A stretch of 64,000 nt of DNA from NCBI RefSeq assembly GCF_000949425.1, contig NZ_CP010976.1:4464001-4528000 (forward strand), in the 5' to 3' direction. The stretch comes from Paenibacillus sp. IHBB 10380. GTDB taxonomy: Bacteria > Bacillota > Bacilli > Paenibacillales > Paenibacillaceae. Shown here in pieces: positions 30,658 to 39,424 of this stretch. Positions within the stretch are counted from its first letter, which is position 1, and every line of letters begins with the position of its first letter. Under the pieces are notes generated by a model. It worked only from the letters and a program-made list of their open reading frames with translations. It was not told where the DNA came from and did no database searches. Position numbers and translations under genes: made by a program.

Positions 30658-31341
30658 TTAGATCATACTAGCTCGCCATGTTCGAAGCATCTGCATATCA
30701 TAGGCAATAAATTCTTTGAGAATATTCGCAACTTCTATATATAAGGGGCTCCGAGTAATGAAGGATATGTCTTCAGCAAGCTGAGGAGTCCATTGTAACA
30801 GATGTCGATCTAGGAATTGAATCTGAGAATCAATAAGCTCTAGATGTGAGCTACGTATCCGCTTGGTGTCTAAAGTACGTTCTACAAGCACTGCCATGAA
30901 TTCAAGCTCTAGAATGATATGATCATCCTGCTCATGATCTAACTTATTAAACACGATACCATGGTGAGCATACATCTCATGGATATTCAGCATACACTCC
31001 GCAAGATCCTTCCCTTTCATTCCACGATAAGTGCTTTCACAGAGCGATGGGAAAATAGAAGTCTCGCTATCGAACAATCGCCTGTATTCAGTCTCTTCAG
31101 CAATACACACTTCCATCAATTGCTGTGGAACAATCTCAGATAATAACTGTTGTAGCTTCCGTCCACCCTCTGTGAGAACAACGTCATCTCTCATCATCAT
31201 ATATTGACGCCATTGGGCAATTAAAGACAAGCTCGGTGGGCCACCTAAAAAATCAATCAGTAGTTGATAACCCCATCCTCTTCCCTGTAACCAATTCAAG
31301 CTTACCTTAGACACCTCTAAAGATTCAATAGTCATGGTCAT
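30658..31341 (-). CDS. TorD/DmsD-like molybdoenzyme chaperone
   Basis: 227-residue all-helical protein. EETEYRRLF, PSLCESTYRGMK, MYAHHGIVFNKLDHEQDDHIILELEFMAVLVE form the TorD-family pattern (Glu-Tyr-xx-Leu-Phe, then ESxY, then pDDHIxxELeFM). Such proteins bind twin-arginine signals and assist cofactor loading of molybdopterin oxidoreductases. No molybdoenzyme is in this window. A strong AGGAGG precedes the ATG. A Fnr-type palindrome is centred at about -41.5 of a predicted promoter (31388-31430), which would suit anaerobic activation. Family call is fairly secure; partner unknown. Confidence 0.75.
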   Translation of the reverse strand: MTMTIESLEVSKVSLNWLQGRGWGYQLLIDFLGGPPSLSLIAQWRQYMMMRDDVVLTEGGRKLQQLLSEIVPQQLMEVCIAEETEYRRLFDSETSIFPSLCESTYRGMKGKDLAECMLNIHEMYAHHGIVFNKLDHEQDDHIILELEFMAVLVERTLDTKRIRSSHLELIDSQIQFLDRHLLQWTPQLAEDISFITRSPLYIEVANILKEFIAYDMQMLRTWRASMI

Positions 31342-31387
31342 CTCATAACCTCCTATGTGGTCGTAAAGATAGCGCTTACCTAATTAA

Positions 31388-31430
31388 ATAGTACCTCAAA
31401 TGTTAGATAATTCAAGTGATTTATTTCACA
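31388..31430 (-). promoter_or_regulatory. Fnr/Crp-type site and promoter of the TorD-like gene
   Basis: Palindrome AGTGATTTATTTCACA (31415-31430) matches TGTGA-N6-TCACA with one mismatch. On the minus strand it abuts TTGAAT (31415-31410) with a 16-bp spacer to TACTAT (31393-31388). The predicted start near 31381 puts the palindrome centre at -41.5, the class II activator position of Fnr/Crp proteins. Confidence 0.55.
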
Positions 31431-31461
31431 TCTCTTGTCTCAAATAACAATTCAACTTTAC

Positions 31462-31493
31462 AAAAAATGATCCCCGCATCATACGAGGATCAT
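31462..31493 (-). terminator. Orphan minus-strand terminator
   Basis: ATGATCC/GGATCAT stem with a 13-nt loop, followed on the minus strand by a T6 run. No minus-strand gene lies upstream of it (31.5-31.9 kb), so it may end an unannotated RNA. The about 570-bp gap 31342-31908 otherwise holds the Fnr-type site and two palindromes; the 82-codon plus-strand frame in it is not convincing. Confidence 0.45.
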
Positions 31494-31767
31494 ATCCTAT
31501 TACTACCCAGCATACGATTACTAGGGGGAATCGTTACCTTAATCGCTATCATAGCTCTTTATGCAAGCGCTTACTATATTATTTGTCACCGCATACTCTT
31601 CTATAATATGCTGATGTGTTCATGCTCCATGGTTCACTGTGGCAAGGGTTATATTTACGAATAGAAGCACAGACTGATGATAGCTCACAAATAGCTGTGA
31701 ACAACCGCCTTATCATATTCTTGGCCATCACGATGCAGGAGATTAAGCTCTTATTCATTTTTCCTTT

Positions 31768-31824
31768 AAATTAGAGAGATATTTATAATATCTAGAAATT
31801 CTCTTAATTTATGGTTTGAAACCA
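31768..31824 (+). promoter_or_regulatory. Two palindromes upstream of an MFS gene
   Basis: A nested inverted repeat at 31768-31810 has outer arms AAATTAGAGA/TCTCTTAATTT and an inner perfect AGATATT-TAT-AATATCT (31777-31793). Twelve bases on is TGGTTTGAAACCA (31812-31824). Either could be an operator for the transporter at 31909; no T-run follows, so they are not terminators. Confidence 0.4.
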
Positions 31825-31908
31825 CTTTCAACACATGATACAGTGATGTTGTCGCCTTAAAGGAATTTATTATCGATTAGAGCAATTAATCGGAAAGGAA
31901 TGTCGATA

Positions 31909-33147
31909 TTGCGTGAATCCATAAATATGAAATCCTCTTTATTCTCTCTCAAACTGTTCAATTTTTTGATCTACGGCACTATGGTGATCTTCACTAGCTT
32001 CTTTCAATTATACTTACAAGATGCAGGAATGAACAAATTTGAAATAGGAAGCCTATTAGCTCTAGGCCCAATTGTTTCTATATTGGCTAACCCTTTTTGG
32101 AGATTTTGGAGCGATCGAATTCTTAATATGAGGCGAGTTCTACTGATCATGATGACAGGAACACTAGTCATGGTTCAACTTCTATTCCATTCTGATACTT
32201 ATGCGATGGTATATATATCTATGATCTTGTTCTTTTTCTTCCAGTCTCCTGTATTCTCTCACAGTAACAGTCTTATTCTTGGTTATATTGAAGATACAGG
32301 CTATAAATTCGGATCCTTTCGCTTGTGGGGTTCTATGGGATGGGCCATCATCGCTATTGCCACAGGTCTGGTTCTAGACTGGACTGGTGTTGCCAAGGTC
32401 TCCATTCTGTTCACAGTTGTGCTTGTATTGGCGATAGGAGTGCTTCTATTCCTCCCCAAACTTCTGAAGCCTTCAGAATCGCCTACAATATACATTAGAG
32501 GCTTTGCCAACATATTAGGAAACCGTTATTTCCTTTCGTTTATTGTTCTAGGTATTATAGTCTCTATTCCTAATGCAATGAATAACACATTTATGTCTCT
32601 ATACATAACAGAACTTGGTGGCTCCAAAAGGATGGTAGGATTAGCCGTATTCTTATCCTCCTTTTTTGAGATCGGTGTATTTTTACTGTTTGATCGTTAT
32701 CTCAACCGTAAAATTTCGTGGTTAGTGGGTTGCCTGGCACTCGTAAGTTTACTATTTGGATTTCGTTGGATGCTTATGGCAGACGCGACCCTGCCCATTC
32801 AAGTTGCGCTCATTCAGGTTCTACATTGTATTACCTTCGGAGGCTATTTCTATGTAGGTACCCAACTTAGCCTACTACTCGTTCCTAGACCTTACCGTGC
32901 AACAGGTCAAGCTGTGTATACGCTAACGTGGAGTGGTCTCGCCGGTGTTATAGGCGGATTCGTGGGTGGATGGTTATACCAGAGCTTCGGTGCAGAAGCT
33001 ATGTATAGCACAGGCACATCGTTCGCCTTCGTTGGTGCTTTAGGATTTGGATGGATGTGGTACGTCATTAAGAGACATGGATATAAGCCAATTATCCCTA
33101 AAGTGGAAGAACCCTTAGAAGATTGGGACAATTCTGATGAAGATTAG
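31909..33147 (+). CDS. MFS transporter (LacY/nucleoside-symporter-like fold)
   Basis: About 412-residue transporter with twelve helices. The N-terminal region (FLIYGTMVIFTSFFQLYLQDAGMNKFEIGSLLALGP) and FGSFRLWGSMGWAIIAIATG resemble the LacY/NupG-like MFS_1-like group rather than drug exporters. Start: TTG 31909, nine bases after AAAGGA; the ATG at 31900 touches the site, and ATG 31927 is another option. C-terminal tail acidic. Substrate unknown. Followed by a strong bidirectional terminator. Confidence 0.85.
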   Translation: MRESINMKSSLFSLKLFNFLIYGTMVIFTSFFQLYLQDAGMNKFEIGSLLALGPIVSILANPFWRFWSDRILNMRRVLLIMMTGTLVMVQLLFHSDTYAMVYISMILFFFFQSPVFSHSNSLILGYIEDTGYKFGSFRLWGSMGWAIIAIATGLVLDWTGVAKVSILFTVVLVLAIGVLLFLPKLLKPSESPTIYIRGFANILGNRYFLSFIVLGIIVSIPNAMNNTFMSLYITELGGSKRMVGLAVFLSSFFEIGVFLLFDRYLNRKISWLVGCLALVSLLFGFRWMLMADATLPIQVALIQVLHCITFGGYFYVGTQLSLLLVPRPYRATGQAVYTLTWSGLAGVIGGFVGGWLYQSFGAEAMYSTGTSFAFVGALGFGWMWYVIKRHGYKPIIPKVEEPLEDWDNSDED

Positions 33148-33166
33148 GTGCTAATAACGAACTAAA

Positions 33167-33207
33167 AACAACGAGCCTGTAGTTTATTAAACTACAGGCT
33201 CGTTGTT
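33167..33207. terminator. Bidirectional terminator between the MFS gene and glnS
   Basis: Perfect arms of about 20 bp, AACAACGAGCCTGTAGTTTA and its complement, nearly loopless, between convergent genes. Confidence 0.9.
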
Positions 33208-33217
33208 CATTATATTA

Positions 33218-34891
33218 TTAAAGTTTAAAGGAACTCTTTAGCGAAACAATACGGTTAAATACAGGGCGTTCAGGTGTAGCATATTTAGAATCGACGTTAA
33301 AGTAGCCATGCCGGAAAAACTGGAATTTATCCTGAGCCGCTACCACTCTCATACCCGGTTCTACATATCCTTGAAGAATCTCGAGCGAATTGGGATTCAA
33401 TTGATCTAGGAACGTCTTCTCTGGAGCTCCCTCCACTTCTTCCTCTTCGATCTCCTCATCATTAATGAGGGGTTCGAATAAACGGAATTCAGCCGGAACA
33501 GCTTGACTTGCTTCAATCCAATGGATTGTACCCTTCACCTTACGACCGGTAAATCCACTTCCGCTCTTCGTCTCAGGATCATAGGTACAGTGAATTTCGA
33601 CAACTTGCCCTTCTTCATCCTTGATCACCTCGTTGCACTTAACGAAATAAGCATTCTTGAGTCGTACTTCGTTACCAGGGAAAAGTCGGAAATATTTATT
33701 GGGTGGATTCTCCATGAAATCATCTTGCTCGATATAAATTTCACGTGAGAATGGAATTTGACGATTGCCCATCTCAGGGTTCTCACTATTATTCTCTGCT
33801 TCCAGCCATTCCACTTGACCTTCTGGATAATTCGTAATGACCACTTTTAATGGCTTCAATACCGCCATCGTACGAGGGGCTTTCAGCTTTAGGTCTTCGC
33901 GGATAAAATGCTCTAGCATTTGTCGATCCACGACACCTTGACTCTTAGAAATACCTGTCTCATATATGAAGTTACGGATTGCTTCAGGCGTATAGCCCAG
34001 ACGACGTAATCCTGAAATCGTAGGCATCCGTGGATCGTCCCAGCCATCTACATGCTGTTGATCCACAAGCAACTTCAGCTTCCGTTTACTTGTTAACGTC
34101 TGTCCCACATTCAAGCGACCGAACTCGTATTGGTGAGGTACATTCGGCATTTCAGATTCAACAACTACCCAATCATAGAATGGACGTTGATCTTCAAATT
34201 CTAGCGAGCAAAGGGAATGTGTCACTCCTTCAATAGCATCCTCTAATGGATGTGCGAAGGCATACATAGGGTAGATACACCATTTATCACCTGTATTGTG
34301 ATGATACGTATGCGAAATGCGATAAATAACAGGATCACGCAAATTGATATTAGGTGAAGACATATCAATCTTGGCACGTAACACCTTCGCACCGTCTTCA
34401 AATTTACCTGAACGCATACCTTCAAACAATTCAAGGTTCTCTTCTACGCTACGATCACGATATGGACTATTACTACCGGGTTCGGTCAACGTTCCCCGAG
34501 TCTCACGAATTTGATCTGCACTAAGATCATCAATGTAGGCTTTACCCTTCTTGATTAGCAGAACAGCACGACTGTACATTTCGTCGAAATAATCAGATGC
34601 AAACCGTAGCTCTTCCCAATCGAAACCTAGCCACTTTACATCCTCTTGAATAGAATTTACATATTCTGTATCTTCTTTAATAGGATTCGTATCATCAAAT
34701 CTCAGATGAGTCTTTCCACCAAATTCGTCGGCTAGTGTGAAATTAATCCAGATCGCCCTGGCATGTCCGATATGTAAATAGCCGTTAGGCTCCGGTGGGA
34801 AACGTGTTACTATTTCTTTTACCTTACCGGAGTTCAGGTCTTCCGTTATCACATTCTTAATAAAATTGGAGGGTGTACTTGGGTTCTCCAT
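33218..34891 (-). CDS. glnS: Glutamine-tRNA ligase
   Basis: Class I GlnRS charging tRNA-Gln. About 557 residues as in gamma-proteobacterial GlnRS. HIGH motif in [23 protein letters not shown], the KMSKS-equivalent LTSKRKL near residue 265, then the anticodon-binding beta-barrel domains. Start: ATG 34891 nine bases after AAGG; a TTG at 34900 overlaps that site. Most Bacillota lack GlnRS and make Gln-tRNA through GatCAB, so this gene is probably an ancient transfer. Confidence 0.95.
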   Translation of the reverse strand: MENPSTPSNFIKNVITEDLNSGKVKEIVTRFPPEPNGYLHIGHARAIWINFTLADEFGGKTHLRFDDTNPIKEDTEYVNSIQEDVKWLGFDWEELRFASDYFDEMYSRAVLLIKKGKAYIDDLSADQIRETRGTLTEPGSNSPYRDRSVEENLELFEGMRSGKFEDGAKVLRAKIDMSSPNINLRDPVIYRISHTYHHNTGDKWCIYPMYAFAHPLEDAIEGVTHSLCSLEFEDQRPFYDWVVVESEMPNVPHQYEFGRLNVGQTLTSKRKLKLLVDQQHVDGWDDPRMPTISGLRRLGYTPEAIRNFIYETGISKSQGVVDRQMLEHFIREDLKLKAPRTMAVLKPLKVVITNYPEGQVEWLEAENNSENPEMGNRQIPFSREIYIEQDDFMENPPNKYFRLFPGNEVRLKNAYFVKCNEVIKDEEGQVVEIHCTYDPETKSGSGFTGRKVKGTIHWIEASQAVPAEFRLFEPLINDEEIEEEEVEGAPEKTFLDQLNPNSLEILQGYVEPGMRVVAAQDKFQFFRHGYFNVDSKYATPERPVFNRIVSLKSSFKL

Positions 34892-34989
34892 GACAATCAA
34901 CCTTTCGTCCTTAAATTATCTGTCTATTCCTATACAACAAAACTCTTCATATAAATATACCTGTAAAGCGTAGATAGTTCAATAAAACT

Positions 34990-35019
34990 GGCCTCTCCCC
35001 TTTTGACGGAGGCTTTTTT
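34990..35019 (+). terminator. Terminator-like hairpin before the DUF2164 gene
   Basis: GCCTC/GAGGC stem with a 13-nt loop followed by TTTTTT on the plus strand, with no plus-strand gene before it. It may be an attenuator in the leader of the next gene. Confidence 0.4.
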
Positions 35020-35071
35020 ATAAGGTAGCATGGAGAAAAACGATGTAAATTATGGGAGGAAACTCATTTAC

Positions 35072-35332
35072 ATGAAAACAATGAAACTTTCTAAAGAACA
35101 ACGAGATCAAGTCATCCTACTTATTCAACAATATTTTGAGAAAGAACGTGGAGAGATTATAGGTGATCTTGCTGCAGATAGTGTGATGGACTTCTTCATG
35201 TCTCATATGGCACCCATCGTCTATAATCAAGCACTCAGTGACTCTAGATACTTAGTTAGACAGCACATGACCTCATTAGAAGATGATTTATATTCACTCG
35301 AACAACAAGTAAAACAGACTCGTTCAAGGTAA
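35072..35332 (+). CDS. DUF2164 family protein
   Basis: 86-residue acidic helical protein: LSKEQRDQVILLIQQYFEKERGEEIG-like start, then GDLAADSVMDFFMSHMAPIVYNQALSD, the pattern of DUF2164. Function unknown. Start at ATG 35072 (MKTMKLS) behind GGGAGG, or three codons later. A GNAT gene follows closely. Confidence 0.85.
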   Translation: MKTMKLSKEQRDQVILLIQQYFEKERGEIIGDLAADSVMDFFMSHMAPIVYNQALSDSRYLVRQHMTSLEDDLYSLEQQVKQTRSR

Positions 35333-35365
35333 TGCTATTACAGATGAAAAGAAGGTGTGAACTGC

Positions 35366-35914
35366 ATGTTTACGTATACTTTAGATGAACAGACTGAACT
35401 GAAACCACTAGCTCACCAACATGCAAAACAGCTATTTGATCTGACGGATCGTTCACGTGGAAAATTACGAGATTGGCTTCCATGGGTGGATTCCGTTACG
35501 GAGGTTAACCATTCGCTCAGCTTCATTAAGAATGCCGTTAAACAAGGAGCCGAGAACGGAGGGATTAGCGCCGGTATTTGGACACGTGGAGAGCTGGCAG
35601 GCATCATCAGCTTCCATGAGGTTGATTGGCACAATCGAACCGTTAGTATCGGATACTGGCTAGGTAAAGGCTACGAGGGACAAGGTCTTATGACTAGCGC
35701 CTGCCGTACTTTCATAGACCATGCACTCATGGAGATGCACCTCAACCGAGTCGAAATTCGTTGTGCTACAGGAAATTATCGTAGTCGCGCTATACCGGAA
35801 CGTCTTGGATTTGTACTGGAAGGTATTGTACGTGAAGCTGAGAAACTACCCCAAGGCTACGTGAACCATGCCATTTATGGCATGATTCTTAGTGAGTGGA
35901 TACAAGTACGATAG
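35366..35914 (+). CDS. RimJ/RimL-type GNAT acetyltransferase
   Basis: 182-residue acetyltransferase. LRDWLPWVDSV near the N-terminus, IGYWLGKGYEGQGLMTSACRTFIDHAL (acetyl-CoA loop) and EIRCATGNYRSRAIPERLGFVLEGIVREAE are characteristic of the ribosomal-protein-serine acetyltransferase (RimL/YdaF) group. Start: ATG 35366; the GTG at 35357 lies in the ribosome site GAAGGTGTG. Substrate not known. Confidence 0.88.
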   Translation: MFTYTLDEQTELKPLAHQHAKQLFDLTDRSRGKLRDWLPWVDSVTEVNHSLSFIKNAVKQGAENGGISAGIWTRGELAGIISFHEVDWHNRTVSIGYWLGKGYEGQGLMTSACRTFIDHALMEMHLNRVEIRCATGNYRSRAIPERLGFVLEGIVREAEKLPQGYVNHAIYGMILSEWIQVR

Positions 35915-35918
35915 ATCG

Positions 35919-36569
35919 TTACGTATTAAGCCAGCCTTGGAATCTTTCCCGTAGGCTTGAAGCCAATACGTCTAATTCCGCAGCCTTCTTTAATCGTTCA
36001 ACCTGTTCGACATCATCTCGCCCATGAACTATTAATCGCAATACTTCAGCTATCGTTAGTTGTGCTGGATGAGACTCAAGCTTCGTAAGGGTGGACGTTA
36101 CCGATAGATAGCCCTCTTGAAGGACACGCAAGTAGAAACCGCTATAACCGGTCTCAATGACCCGTGCTGGGAGGTTTGTTACCCCGTGCTTCTGGGACAG
36201 CTTAAAACAAGGATATCTTGGTTGGCTGACCTGAAGCACCACTTCCCCCACTTGATAAACATCGCCAATGCATACTTCAGTTTCAAGCAATCCCATGACC
36301 GTTAAATTCTCACCGAAGGCAGAATAGTCTAGTTTCCTATCTAGCTCTTTCTCCCAATGGGAATAATGCTCATAAGGATACGCACACACGGCCTTATCGA
36401 GTCCCCCATGATGCACAAGATCAGCTTGTCCATCCCCAGTCATTTGTTCAGAACCAACAAATACATTGCCCTCAACTTGCTGTTTATATATCCCTGTCTG
36501 CAACGGCTTACCTTTGTATTCAACAGTAACTGGCTTGCCAACGTTTACAGAAACAATATGTAAATTCAT
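35919..36569 (-). CDS. MOSC domain protein (YiiM-like)
   Basis: About 216-residue MOSC protein. GEQMTGDGQADLVHHGGLDKAVCAYPYEHY and FGENLTVMGLLETEVCIGDVYQVG are the YiiM pattern; the Cys in QPRYPCFKLSQKHG is the conserved MOSC cysteine. YiiM-type proteins reduce N-hydroxylated bases using molybdenum cofactor. Ends convergently with the GNAT gene, four bases apart. Start ATG 36569 chosen for spacing from AAGGAGGGAG; ATG 36578 is possible. Confidence 0.87.
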   Translation of the reverse strand: MNLHIVSVNVGKPVTVEYKGKPLQTGIYKQQVEGNVFVGSEQMTGDGQADLVHHGGLDKAVCAYPYEHYSHWEKELDRKLDYSAFGENLTVMGLLETEVCIGDVYQVGEVVLQVSQPRYPCFKLSQKHGVTNLPARVIETGYSGFYLRVLQEGYLSVTSTLTKLESHPAQLTIAEVLRLIVHGRDDVEQVERLKKAAELDVLASSLRERFQGWLNT

Positions 36570-36602
36570 TATTGTCATCTCCCTCCTTATATAAAAGCTA
36601 GT

Positions 36603-37097
36603 TTATAAATAGAATCCCATCAAAATGTCATCTACATAGTTCCCATTCACATAGAACTCATTAATAAGTCGTCCTTCTCTCACAAAACCAAGCTTTTCAT
36701 AGAAATTCAAAGCATTCGGATTCGTAGAAAGCACACGTAGGCTCAACTTCGTCTTCCCTTCGCTAGCTGCCCACTCTTTTACCGCTTCGATCAGTTGTGT
36801 TCCAATGCCTTCATGCTGATACCGAGGATGCACAGCAATGTTAATCTCATACACATGGCGATTGCTCTGTAACACCGTTGGATAGCGAAATCCTACATAG
36901 CCGCAGATCTCTTCTTCTTTCACTGCAACAAGCTGTAAGCCGGGCTGACAGTGACGTAGGAAGTCCTCCCGAGAGGTCCAATTCAAAGGCTCTGGAGCAT
37001 TATAATCCTGCCATACAATGGCATCTAGATCCATCATTTGCTGCGCATCCTTCATTTCGGACAAACGGATATCTATCGTACATTGTTTAAATTTCAT
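36603..37097 (-). CDS. GNAT family acetyltransferase
   Basis: 164-residue GNAT protein: AVKEEEICGYVGFR, YEINIAVHPRYQHEGIGTQLIEAVKEWA (acetyl-CoA loop), LSLRVLSTNPNALNFYEKLGFVREGRL. Substrate unknown. Start at ATG 37097 eight bases after AGAGGGG. Follows the MFS gene by 24 bases, so the two are probably one operon. Confidence 0.88.
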   Translation of the reverse strand: MKFKQCTIDIRLSEMKDAQQMMDLDAIVWQDYNAPEPLNWTSREDFLRHCQPGLQLVAVKEEEICGYVGFRYPTVLQSNRHVYEINIAVHPRYQHEGIGTQLIEAVKEWAASEGKTKLSLRVLSTNPNALNFYEKLGFVREGRLINEFYVNGNYVDDILMGFYL

Positions 37098-37121
37098 ATC
37101 CAGTACCCCTCTCAAAATACT

Positions 37122-38327
37122 CTACAGTCTTGGGCTCACATTCTTGTTCTTTAGAGCATGAACTAGGAAAAACCCGACACTTACGATCGCAGTTGCGACA
37201 GCAAGCCAAGCCACAGGGACTAGTCCCCCTCCATCATATAAGACCCCCATAGCATAAGGCCCTATAACTCGCCCTATAGCACCGATACCACCTGACAATC
37301 CGATATAGAAAGGAGCTGCTCGACCTGTATGATCTGATATAAAGGCTGGTATCGCCGGAGATATCAGCATCTCCCCGAAGGTTGCCAGTATCATCGCTAG
37401 TACCATTCCAGGATAGTTATGCATAAACACAATCACAACATAAGCAGATAAGTAGAAGACCGCACTCGCCGTCATTTGTGCAGATGATGATTTAGCGAAC
37501 CAACGCTTCACTAGATTAGTGAAGGGCTGACCCACGAAAATTAGAATTCCGTTGAGCGTCCAAAGGAACCCATACATTTTCTTCGGTAATCCCTCTGAAA
37601 TAATGTATGGAGATACGCCTGTATTCCATATTGAATTCCCTAACAATAAGAACAAGGAGGCAATACCCATATACAAATAGACTCGGGTATGACTAAGCAA
37701 CACCCAAACATTCTCTCCTGCTACTTTATTCCTTTTGTCTAAATGCACTTCACCTGTATGATGATTCAGACGATTTAAGTAATTTAAGAAAAAGAGTGCA
37801 AACACAGCCGAGGTAACCCCATTCGCAATAAACGTAAGCTTGTACGAAATATCTGCTAGAAAACCACTCAGAGCCGTTCCTAGCGCTACTCCAATATTGT
37901 TAGCTACGTAAATAACATTGAATAGTTCTCCACGTCGTTCTGCGAAACGAAATCCGATAAATGCTTGAATGGCTGGCAAAGACAAGGCATTACAGAATCC
38001 GATAAAACCCATCAAGGCCATGTAGAAATACCAATATTGGCTAATAACAGGCAAAGCGAACAATCCTAAGGCATTTAGCCCTAATGAACCTACGATCAAT
38101 TTCTTAACGCCCACCCGATGATATAGCGATCCGCCTAGCAATTGACCTACAATTCCACCTAATGACTGAATTAGAATAACGAGTCCCGCGTCTGCCATAT
38201 TATGTCCTAGTTCATCGAACACAAACATAGTAGTCAAGGGCCACATGAGCGAACTACCTGTAGAATTAATCAAGCTTGCTGCAAGAAACACTTTTATTTC
38301 TCTCGGGTAAGATTGCAACATTCTCAT
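37122..38327 (-). CDS. MFS transporter (DHA1-like)
   Basis: 401-residue twelve-helix major facilitator. Motif A-like LLGGSLYHRVGVKKLIVGSLGLNALG between helices 2 and 3 and a helix 5 region NNIGVALGTALSGFLAD. Probably a drug/H+ antiporter or metabolite exporter; substrate unknown. GGGGG precedes the ATG at nine bases. Upstream of a GNAT gene on the same strand. Confidence 0.85.
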   Translation of the reverse strand: MRMLQSYPREIKVFLAASLINSTGSSLMWPLTTMFVFDELGHNMADAGLVILIQSLGGIVGQLLGGSLYHRVGVKKLIVGSLGLNALGLFALPVISQYWYFYMALMGFIGFCNALSLPAIQAFIGFRFAERRGELFNVIYVANNIGVALGTALSGFLADISYKLTFIANGVTSAVFALFFLNYLNRLNHHTGEVHLDKRNKVAGENVWVLLSHTRVYLYMGIASLFLLLGNSIWNTGVSPYIISEGLPKKMYGFLWTLNGILIFVGQPFTNLVKRWFAKSSSAQMTASAVFYLSAYVVIVFMHNYPGMVLAMILATFGEMLISPAIPAFISDHTGRAAPFYIGLSGGIGAIGRVIGPYAMGVLYDGGGLVPVAWLAVATAIVSVGFFLVHALKNKNVSPRL

Positions 38328-38541
38328 AGATGTAATCCCCCAGATGTTTATTCAAGTTAACCAAGTAGGTACGAGGTTACAATACTGTAATAGAACCATT
38401 GTATCTTTTTGACATAAATATCACTACCTCCGAAACGAATTTTTTCATATACCGGTACATTTTTTGTGAATTTTCATATATTAGAAAAGCTGGTCGAAAC
38501 CATTTTCCTCAATAGAACTCCATTCAAGGGGGCTATACAAA

Positions 38542-39258
38542 TTGGCACGATATCGCAAGGGTTTCTCGGTCATTAGCTGTACGAAGCGCAAAAATTTTTT
38601 GAATAATTTATTTAACAATTATTACAGACAACGATATCCGAAGAAAGAACTGATCATTATTATAAATAAAGATAATATAAGCATAGGCCCTTATAAAAAA
38701 AAGCTAAAAAAATATACACATGTGCATATTTATCGGCTGCCGGAAAAAGTATCTCTTGGGAAGTGCTTGAATTACGCTGTAAAAAAAACAAAACTCAGCT
38801 ATATTGCCAAATTTGACGATGATGATTATTATGCTCCTAATTACTTAAGTGAGAACAAACAAACTTTTGATAGGATAAATGCGGATATAATCGGAAAAAG
38901 GGCCCACTTTATGTATTTGCAGCGCTCAAAGATACTTATCCTTCGTTCTCATAAAAATGAGAACCAATATGTTTCCGCTCTCCCTGGCGCAACACTTGTT
39001 ATTAAACGAAAAGTATTTCGCAAAGTTCAATTTCCTAACCGAAGTATTGGAGAGGATACTGATTTTTGCCGTAATAGTAAAGCAAAGGGCTACAAAATTT
39101 ACTCTGCTGGAAGATACAACTTTGCCGCGATACGCAGAAAAAATTTAAAAAGCCATACCTGGGTAATCAGCGATGAAAGGATATTAGCATCTCCTATTAT
39201 CAACTACCGGCATGTACGGAATTACAAACAATTTGTTCAAAAGGGTACACACAAATAA
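38542..39258 (+). CDS. Family 2-type glycosyltransferase
   Basis: 238-residue GT-A protein. VISCTKRKNFLNNLFNNYYRQ and KKELIIIINKDN form the nucleotide-binding start, SYIAKFDDDDYYAPNYL carries the metal-binding DxD, and FPNRSIGEDTDFCR is the acceptor-side ED motif. Very rich in Lys and Asn with A/T-ending codons (runs such as AAAAAAAAGC), clearly more AT-rich than its neighbours, suggesting transfer. Starts at TTG nine bases after AAGGGGG. Stands alone, with no polysaccharide cluster; a spore-surface or capsule role is possible. Confidence 0.83.
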   Translation: MARYRKGFSVISCTKRKNFLNNLFNNYYRQRYPKKELIIIINKDNISIGPYKKKLKKYTHVHIYRLPEKVSLGKCLNYAVKKTKLSYIAKFDDDDYYAPNYLSENKQTFDRINADIIGKRAHFMYLQRSKILILRSHKNENQYVSALPGATLVIKRKVFRKVQFPNRSIGEDTDFCRNSKAKGYKIYSAGRYNFAAIRRKNLKSHTWVISDERILASPIINYRHVRNYKQFVQKGTHK

Positions 39259-39303
39259 CAACTTAGAACTTTCTTCTTTCTATGCTATCCCATGGACCTT
39301 TAT

Positions 39304-39360
39304 AATAAATTCGCCATGTTAAAGTTTCGTTCTCCCGAACTTTAACATGGCGAATTTATT
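39304..39360. terminator. Strong bidirectional terminator
   Basis: Twenty-three-bp perfect arms (AATAAATTCGCCATGTTAAA... and complement) with an 11-nt loop between the convergent glycosyltransferase and formate channel genes. Confidence 0.9.
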
Positions 39361-39372
39361 TATCTGTGATGC

Positions 39373-39410
39373 AAAAAAAATCGGCCTCCCTTCTCAAGGA
39401 AAGACCGATA
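39373..39410 (-). terminator. Terminator of the formate/nitrite channel gene
   Basis: On the minus strand ATCGGTCTTTCCTT/AAGGGAGGCCGAT followed by T8. Confidence 0.8.
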
Positions 39411-39424
39411 GATTATCTAATCTA

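Noticed and set aside
31416..31664. 82-codon hydrophobic frame upstream of the MFS gene
   Set aside because: Its GTG start lies inside the Fnr-type palindrome, it covers the orphan terminator, and no ribosome site or family pattern is visible.
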